Origin: Isohypsibius dastychi
Lineage: Eukaryota > Tardigrada > Eutardigrada > Parachela > Isohypsibiidae
Direction: 5' to 3'
Assembly: GCA_034696485.1 (NCBI GenBank)
Contig: JAQIWT010000911.1
Coordinates: 1 to 13,928 of the forward strand
DNA: 13,928 bases
Shown piece by piece: positions 8,382 through 13,928 of the stretch. The notes under the pieces were generated by a model. That model ran no database searches, was not told where the DNA came from, and saw only the letters and a list, made by a program, of their open reading frames with translations. Position 1 is the first letter of the stretch. The number at the start of each line of letters is the position of its first letter. Position numbers and translations under genes: made by a program.

Positions 8382-11300
8382 ATGCTATGCTATGCACTTC
8401 AGCGCCGCAACTGCAGCCGGCCCGAAGAGGGCGCTGTAGCCCGCGCTGATTTCTGGTCTTCACTGTTCGAAAATCTTCTTTGCATCGGTTCGAAATTCGA
8501 GATTGATTTGAACGAAATGCATTTCGCATGGCTTGATTTCACGTCAGATGCTTGTGAATTTACTGAATTTAGTCATCCAAATTTGTCTGACCTGCCAAAC
8601 AATTTTGCCTGGTAACCAGAATATCACTAGGTACGTGCAACTTGTAACTATTCTGCGAATCGCGTTTTGACACGGTTTGTTTTGGTCGATAGTTGTTTGA
8701 AAATGGAAAGCGAATCCAGACCACCATTCCAATTGTGCGATGAAGAATCCAGCCTGCATGGCACATTCTCTAAAATGTATTTCTGTGGATTGACGACGCT
8801 TCCTTGGCGGACACAACTCATTTCTGGTGCTCTTCCTCTCAACGTCCATCTTCGACCTTTGGTCACAAGTTTGGCAGGCACTCGGAGGACCGAGCTTCAA
8901 GCACTCGTCTGGCCCCATATTCTTCTCGGAACCAATGTTGTCTTCATCGAAAATCCCTTGTTTTCTCCTGAATTCCCAACACCACATGAGACTTCCATGG
9001 ACGCTGCATATGTTGTACCAATGCTACTTCGAATTGCTGAGTCGTGCGGAAAACGTCATTTAAACCAACTGTATAGCGAAGGTCCTCTTGCTGTGATTGT
9101 TTGCTTGACACTGGAAGAATCTCTTGGCGTAATCGACTCCATCAAGATCGCCAGCCAGCAATTCGACCGATCGTTCCGTGTTGTGAATATCTTCGAGAAC
9201 CCCACTGAGAAAGGATTTCAGGAAAAGGCCTACGTCGCTGCTGAAAATTGTGATGTCCTGATCGTCTCACTCCATTCCATCATGGATTTATTCACGACAC
9301 AAGGTCGGTTATATCAACCTCCAATCAATTTGTTGAAGACGGAAATCGTTGTTCTGAGAAATGTGGATGTAATGATGAGACTGGATGCAGAACTCGTCGA
9401 ACAAATCGTTACGCGCTTCATGGTCAACATTGCCACCAGCTTTGTCTTTGCATCTTCCGCTGCGTCCAAGCAAGTTAAAAGACTGGTAGAAGTACTCAAG
9501 AAGCCGAATTTCACTGTTATAACCAACTACATCGATGCGATTTTGTACGAGAAATTACCAATCCAGCTTCTGCATCTCATCGATGAGCGACTTCCTCGAA
9601 TGATGCAGGCCCAAAAAGCGATTGAAGGTAGAGTGGCTGGAGAGAAGATTATTGTGCATGTCGGAAATGATAAAGAATCGCATGCGTTTGAAATGAGTAT
9701 CAAGATGAATTCCGCCAAGAAGTCCTTCGACATCAAGGCCGTCAAAGAAGCGGATCCGGCTTACGAAACGACTGTACAAGTCAGAGATTGGTGGAAGAGT
9801 GATTTGAGAGACCAGGTTAGTTTTGCTTTCCGGCGTACTTCCGGTTAGAGTAACATTTGTTTGTATTTCAGATTCGAATTCTTATTATACCGGACAAATT
9901 CGCTGGAGATTTTGTTATCTGTGACGCTGATTTAGTTGTCCATCTTTCCGTCCCAGCAACCATTCATAAACTTCTTGCAAGGTTCACATCGACAAAGAAA
10001 GCTTTTATGACTTGGACTTCCGCCTACGACGCCATCGCCAGAGGTCAAGGAGATCGATATGTTCCAGCAAGGATGCCATGCTGTATTGCGATTGATGAGT
10101 CTTGGTATAATCTACTTCCGCTTCTCGTCCGTATTGCGTCGTCATCATCGGCCTACAGCCTCGTTCCGAAAAGTACCATCGAATGCGCTGAGAAGATCCT
10201 TCGGACGCCCAAGTTTCTTCGGATTCCCGTTTGCACTCACATGTTGTATTTTGGTGAATGCATCTATAAAGGATCCTGCGCCAGACGACATTATGTTGGA
10301 GAGAAGAGCTCGATCGTTGCGGATATCACATCACCGACGACGACAAAGTTCGAATTCGTCATTATGAGAATGGTCAACCCATCTCATTTTGCGATCCGCT
10401 TATTGAAATGTTATCAAAGTGGCGGAAAGTTCGTCTCGTTTATCGATAAGCAAGCGGTGCTGAACGAAAAATTGAATGCGGTGATGAAGAACTTGCCGGA
10501 ACCTTTCAGCGAGCTTCCGGAACCGGGAACCATCTGTGGAATGACGACTGGAAATTCCACCAGGATTTACAGGGTCTCCATTGTGAAACGTTTGGACGAG
10601 AACTCTGCTCATGTGAGATTATGAATTTTGGTTCATTGTGCTTTCTGTTCCAGTTTCTTGGTTCAGACTTCAAAACTGCAAACATGTTTCAGAATTAATT
10701 AAAATTAGGAACCATTCATATCATGATGGTTGATCTTTTTCTAGGTTCACTATTTGGATGAAGCTGTTGGTATGGCGTCAATGTCCGAAGATTACAAGCA
10801 CCCTAAACTGTCGTCTCGAATTAAAATTGCCGGGACAAAGTTCTACCCATTGGCTGACAGTCTGCAGCAATTCCCGAAAACATGGACGAATCTAATAATT
10901 TCTAAAATCCTGCCGTCGCATCATGAAAGACAGTGGCGGCCAAGCTCTTCCAACGCCGTGTTTTCAGCCATGAAAACCTTTATTCTGGAAAAGGCTGTGC
11001 TGGAAAGCAAAGGGTCATCATTCGCCTGTGAGGATTATATTTTTGTGGACAATCTGAAATGTTTCAAGCAGCAGGACGGACGACTTGTTTGTGCATTGGA
11101 CATGAAGAACATCTTGAAACGGTTCACACATTTTACGCCAAATTCTGCGGTGAGTCCAGATTGCCGATGTATTGTGAAAATTAGAATTGTAATTTTTATT
11201 TTGTACATTAGCATTTGGATAAATTACAAAGACACCTTGACGAGAAAATAGACTCAGAAGCACAACTGCTCACGCCGAGTCAGAGCATGACCACTTCATC

Positions 11301-11397
11301 CAGCTCGAATGGTTCGATTTCCGAGAAACAGAAAGAAATATCAGCAGCGGCCATTTCCGGCCGAGGCGACTCTAATCTTGTTGCTGGCGTGAATTAA
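8382..11397 (+). CDS. TDRD12: TDRD12/Yb-like protein: degenerate DEAD-helicase region, CCCH zinc finger, Tudor domain
   Basis: Five exons, 8382-8611, 8693-9815, 9872-10612, 10745-11149 and 11212-11397, join to 2685 nt (894 residues). Introns are 81, 56, 132 and 62 nt. A helicase-like region starts near L137 (RTELQALVWPHILLGTNVVF, the Q-motif/motif I position). It continues through YVVPML, a motif Ia-Ib-like stretch (CDVLIVSLHSIMDL), VVLRNVDVMM where DEAD should be (298-304), FVFASSAASKQVKRL (motif III position), and ILIIPDKFAGDF...LVVHLSVP (motif V position), which fits TDRD12. A perfect CX8CX5CX3H finger follows (C572, C581, C587, H591). The extended Tudor domain runs from about 600 to 745, with GTICGMTTG at 670, IYRVSIV, and HVHYLDEAVG across the exon 3/4 junction. 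TDRD12 and insect Yb proteins act in germline piRNA biogenesis. The gene is on the RPB2 strand, 420 bp downstream. Other Tudor-helicases (for example TDRD9) are less likely because of the CCCH finger and degenerate motifs. The N-terminus is the least certain part. Confidence 0.8.
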
Positions 11398-12356
11398 AAT
11401 CTAGATCTGAAATCGCCACTGTTTACCATGCTTGTCTGTTTTTCTGCTTTAGAATCCGGTCCGGTTTTTATTTTACTCGCTCGCTTTCACCGAAGAGACT
11501 GCTTTACGGGACTTTGTTTGGTTGTTGTTTGATATTCTTCATCAGATGATTAGGTTTTGGACATGGAATAATAACGCATATAATACAGTGTTTTCTGCTT
11601 CAAAAATTGCGACTTTGTAAGCTGTTCATCCGAAAAGATTTGTGCAAACGGAAATTGTAAGTTAATTTTGCAGTGCAGGTTCCGTTTAATTAAACTTTCC
11701 TGCTATTTTCCAGAAACTGCTACAAACCAGGAATCATCGTGCCGAATCCTCTTAGCAGTACCGGTTTGTCCAAAATATCCGGTTCCGGTTTGATATACAG
11801 AATTAAGAACAGTTGCGCAGGAAGCTGTGAATCAGCATGCACTGGGACATTTTAGACGTGTTCGTTTTGACCGGAAATTTTGTGACAGGACATTTTCTGT
11901 TTAAGATCCAGACTGGAATACTGGAATCTCGTTCCTAGACAGATGATCCGGAAGTCAACTTTTAGATGGGATCGTCATCCTTATCAAATGGATTGTATGA
12001 ACTTTACAGGAATAGTGATATTATTAGACAAGAAATTGTCATTTCAAAACGTAAGTTAGTAACAAGGGTTATAAATGGTTGTAAATGGCTGTATTCCGGA
12101 TTTTGTTACAGCTGCTCGTTTTCTGAATTAAATGTATTTACGATCTTTCGGATTGCTCTACGCGACTGTCCTGAAATGTTGCTATTGCAGACATGCTTTT
12201 ACGGGAAGAATCCACACAAAGCCCCACAGATGGCCACTTGATCGCGTTCAGTGCACTTTATCCCGTTTTCATAGCTGACTACCTGTCAAGTGTTTTTCTC
12301 CAATGATATTATCCAGTTTTACCACAACGGATGACTTGCCACCTCGTTGACCAAAG
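11398..12356. other. Gene-poor region: 3' UTR of the TDRD12-like gene and intergenic DNA
   Basis: No coding exon is supported. An ATTAAA poly(A)-like signal lies at about 11689-11694. CCGGTT occurs repeatedly at about 11761-11790, and an ETS-like CCGGAAGT is at 11948-11955. A 91-codon open frame at 11966-12241 has no recognisable domain and reads like chance. Confidence 0.4.
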
Positions 12357-12397
12357 ATGACCTTTCGGATGAGTGAAATTGACCTGCAGAAATTCAG
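12357..12397 (+). CDS. Candidate first coding exon of an unidentified gene continuing to the right
   Basis: The ATG at 12357 has an in-frame TGA just upstream (12348-12350). It reads MTFRMSEIDLQKF plus two bases, then meets a consensus donor (CAG before GTAAGA at 12398). A second in-frame ATG follows four codons later. Downstream DNA is T-rich and intron-like. No continuation exon was found in the window, so the partner would be further right. The product is not recognised. It could be chance, because only 41 nt are available. Confidence 0.28.
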
Positions 12398-13823
12398 GTA
12401 AGAAACTCAACCTAAACCCCCGTCACTTGTGCTGCTTTTCTTATCTTCTCTGTTTGTTTCCTTTGTTCTTATTTTCGTTATTATTTTGTTTGTTTTGTGA
12501 TATTAATGTTGGGATCATTTTGTTTCGAAAATAGTTTGTTCAGAATACCGATGAATATTCAGTTTACAAGCATTTCGAAAATCGCTCGAATATCTGTCAA
12601 TTTTTTAAGTAATTCCAAAAATCGAATAATCTAGTGATGGAAACTTTTTTGAGTTTTGATGGTTGGCGGTTTGACGTGGGGAATCTCGTGAATCGTTTTT
12701 GGGAAGAAGTATGGCTTTGGGACTTGATTGACTGCATTCCGGATGGCGAAGCCGGAAGGCGGTCGTCTTCGGGAAATTGGGCGCAAGTTTGAGAGCAAAT
12801 GAAAGCAGTTGTTAAAATTGTTATGCTTACCAAAGATTGAACTTTATAAGAAGGAGAAATCGATTCTGTTTTTCAATGAGTTGTCTTCTTTTCCAACAAT
12901 CCAAACGGCTTCTGGGATGAACCGTGCCCTTTTTCGACGGCCCCCATAACATGCTTGATTGCCTCAATTAAATCAGCCATGCATGTTGACGAATTAAACG
13001 AGAAAAAGCCAAGAGTTGGTAATTTGGCAACTTGACCTTTTGCGTTTTGCATTGAGGAGTGTCGCTTTTCTTTTGTTTGAGAATAAATGCCGACGAAAAA
13101 AGGGAGCTCCAGTGTAAGAAAAATGAACTTTTCTCCACTTCTGGTGATGCAAAAATAATTGCCTGCGTCGCAAAAAGTCAGGTGTCTTCTTATCTGACTT
13201 CCATTTTTTCGGTCGCTAATTCGTTTAGAGTACGTCTTGAGATTAAACTTATTACGTTTTCTTGTTGGAAGAAAAAATCTGGATCATGGCGCTTACGGGC
13301 GTGTTTTTATTGGCGCAATTTGAATCTCATCTCGCATGAAAAAGAATCGCTCGCTCTTTATGCTTTGCTTCGACCTTTTTCGATATTTATAACCTGATAA
13401 TCAATATGGTAAATTTGATTACTTTTGCTGATTGCCACCCTTTTTCATTACTGAATTTCAGCAAATATGTCGTGTCTACGTTAGATCAATTGACGTAATC
13501 GAAGTATGCTTTGATTTCAGTTATTTGGGATCTTCCCGATCAGGTCTAAAATAAGCCGTCCTAGTTATTATTTCCAGATCTGGTTGGTGTTAATTTAATC
13601 AAAGAAAAACACGCTATAAGACTTGGTTATTTTATCAATTCGGTTAAATTTAGTTGGGATTTTCAAAATGTCCAATTTGTTTAAACATTTGCTGTTTTTA
13701 TTATTTTTTGGCGCGTGCCTGGTATTTGTTTAGTAATTGCGCTTTTTCCCTCCTTTTGACGAATGAGTTTCCTCAAGTTAAATTATTCAGACATGTCAGC
13801 ACTTGCGGATATCCTTAATTAAA
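12398..13823. other. Intron-like or intergenic AT-rich stretch
   Basis: T-rich tracts (for example 12435-12535) follow the donor at 12398. No exon with recognisable protein similarity was found on either strand. Open frames at 12597-12833 (minus) and 13059-13397 (plus) lack any familiar motif and are probably fortuitous. A possible 59-residue minus-strand ORF is listed separately. Confidence 0.4.
12873..13052 (-). CDS. Small unidentified ORF (59 residues), doubtful
   Basis: The frame has a true ATG at 13052-13050 and a TGA at 12875-12873. The middle reads MADLIEAIKHVMGAVEKG and the end is PFGLLEKKTTH, a balanced, helix-like and charged composition rather than the F/L/S-rich look of random frames nearby. 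No signal peptide, membrane segment or family motif is visible, and no splice partner was identified. It could be a small protein, a single exon or chance. Confidence 0.17.
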   Translation of the reverse strand: MQNAKGQVAKLPTLGFFSFNSSTCMADLIEAIKHVMGAVEKGHGSSQKPFGLLEKKTTH

Positions 13824-13837
13824 ATGGCCAGCCGCAG
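13824..13837 (+). CDS. Possible alternative first exon (MASR), doubtful
   Basis: An ATG in an aaaATGG context is followed by ATG GCC AGC CGC AG and then GTGCGTG, a usable donor, at 13838. It ends in the same phase (2) as the candidate first exon at 12357-12397, so either could splice to one exon beyond the right edge. At 14 nt it cannot be supported by itself. Confidence 0.13.
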
Positions 13838-13928
13838 GTGCGTGATGCGCAAGAGTAGAAACAGTTTGTGGTGTTTGTCGATTATTGATGACAAGGCTAA
13901 TTTATCAGAAGGAAGCCCCGGCTCAGCC

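Noticed and set aside
12597-12833. 78-codon minus-strand open frame with a hydrophobic start
   Set aside because: It lacks an ATG at its start, begins over a GTAAGC donor-like site and shows no known motif.
13059-13397. 112-codon plus-strand open frame
   Set aside because: It begins at a TTG, is rich in F, S, L and K as expected from random AT-rich DNA, and has no domain.
1-13928. CRISPR array, transposon ends, integrated virus or rRNA
   Set aside because: No regular spaced repeats, terminal repeats, transposase or viral genes, or rRNA-like conserved blocks were seen.

Overview
The window is eukaryotic genomic DNA. Coding sequence is cut by many short GT-AG introns, mostly 50-80 nt and up to about 150 nt, with T-rich acceptors ending in tttcag, ttttag or tctag. 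The gene content (an RNA polymerase II subunit, an SRR1-family gene, a PH-type RhoGEF and a TDRD12/Yb-like piRNA-pathway gene) points to an animal with a compact, intron-dense and fast-evolving genome. A tardigrade or a similarly derived small invertebrate would fit, but the sequence does not fix the taxon.

Layout. (1) 1-1335, + strand: the 3' end of a Rho guanine-nucleotide exchange factor. The end of the DH region and the PH domain are spread over at least five exons; the rest lies left of the window. (2) 1547-2562, - strand: a complete four-exon SRR1-like (SRRD) gene of 264 codons, tail-to-tail with the RhoGEF gene. (3) 2563-3071: about 0.5 kb between two divergent start codons, probably a shared promoter region. 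(4) 3072-7961, + strand: a complete 14-exon gene for the second-largest RNA polymerase II subunit (RPB2), 1265 residues in my splice model. It keeps the catalytic and zinc-binding residues but is unusually divergent in several otherwise near-invariant stretches and has an extra acidic N-terminus. (5) 8382-11397, + strand: a five-exon gene of 894 codons for a TDRD12/Yb-like protein. It carries a helicase-fold region that has lost its ATPase signatures, a perfect CCCH zinc finger and a Tudor domain. (6) 11398-13928: a gene-poor tail. Two tiny ATG-containing segments that both end in a phase-2 GT donor may be alternative first exons of a gene to the right. There is also one doubtful 59-residue minus-strand ORF.

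Every multi-exon model was built by hand: homologous blocks were joined at GT-AG borders and checked for phase. The SRR1-like, RPB2 and TDRD12-like models close perfectly in frame from ATG to stop. Functionally the window joins general transcription (RPB2) with a probable germline small-RNA factor (TDRD12-like) lying directly downstream on the same strand. The most interesting open question is whether this RPB2 is the organism's general subunit or a diverged paralogue.
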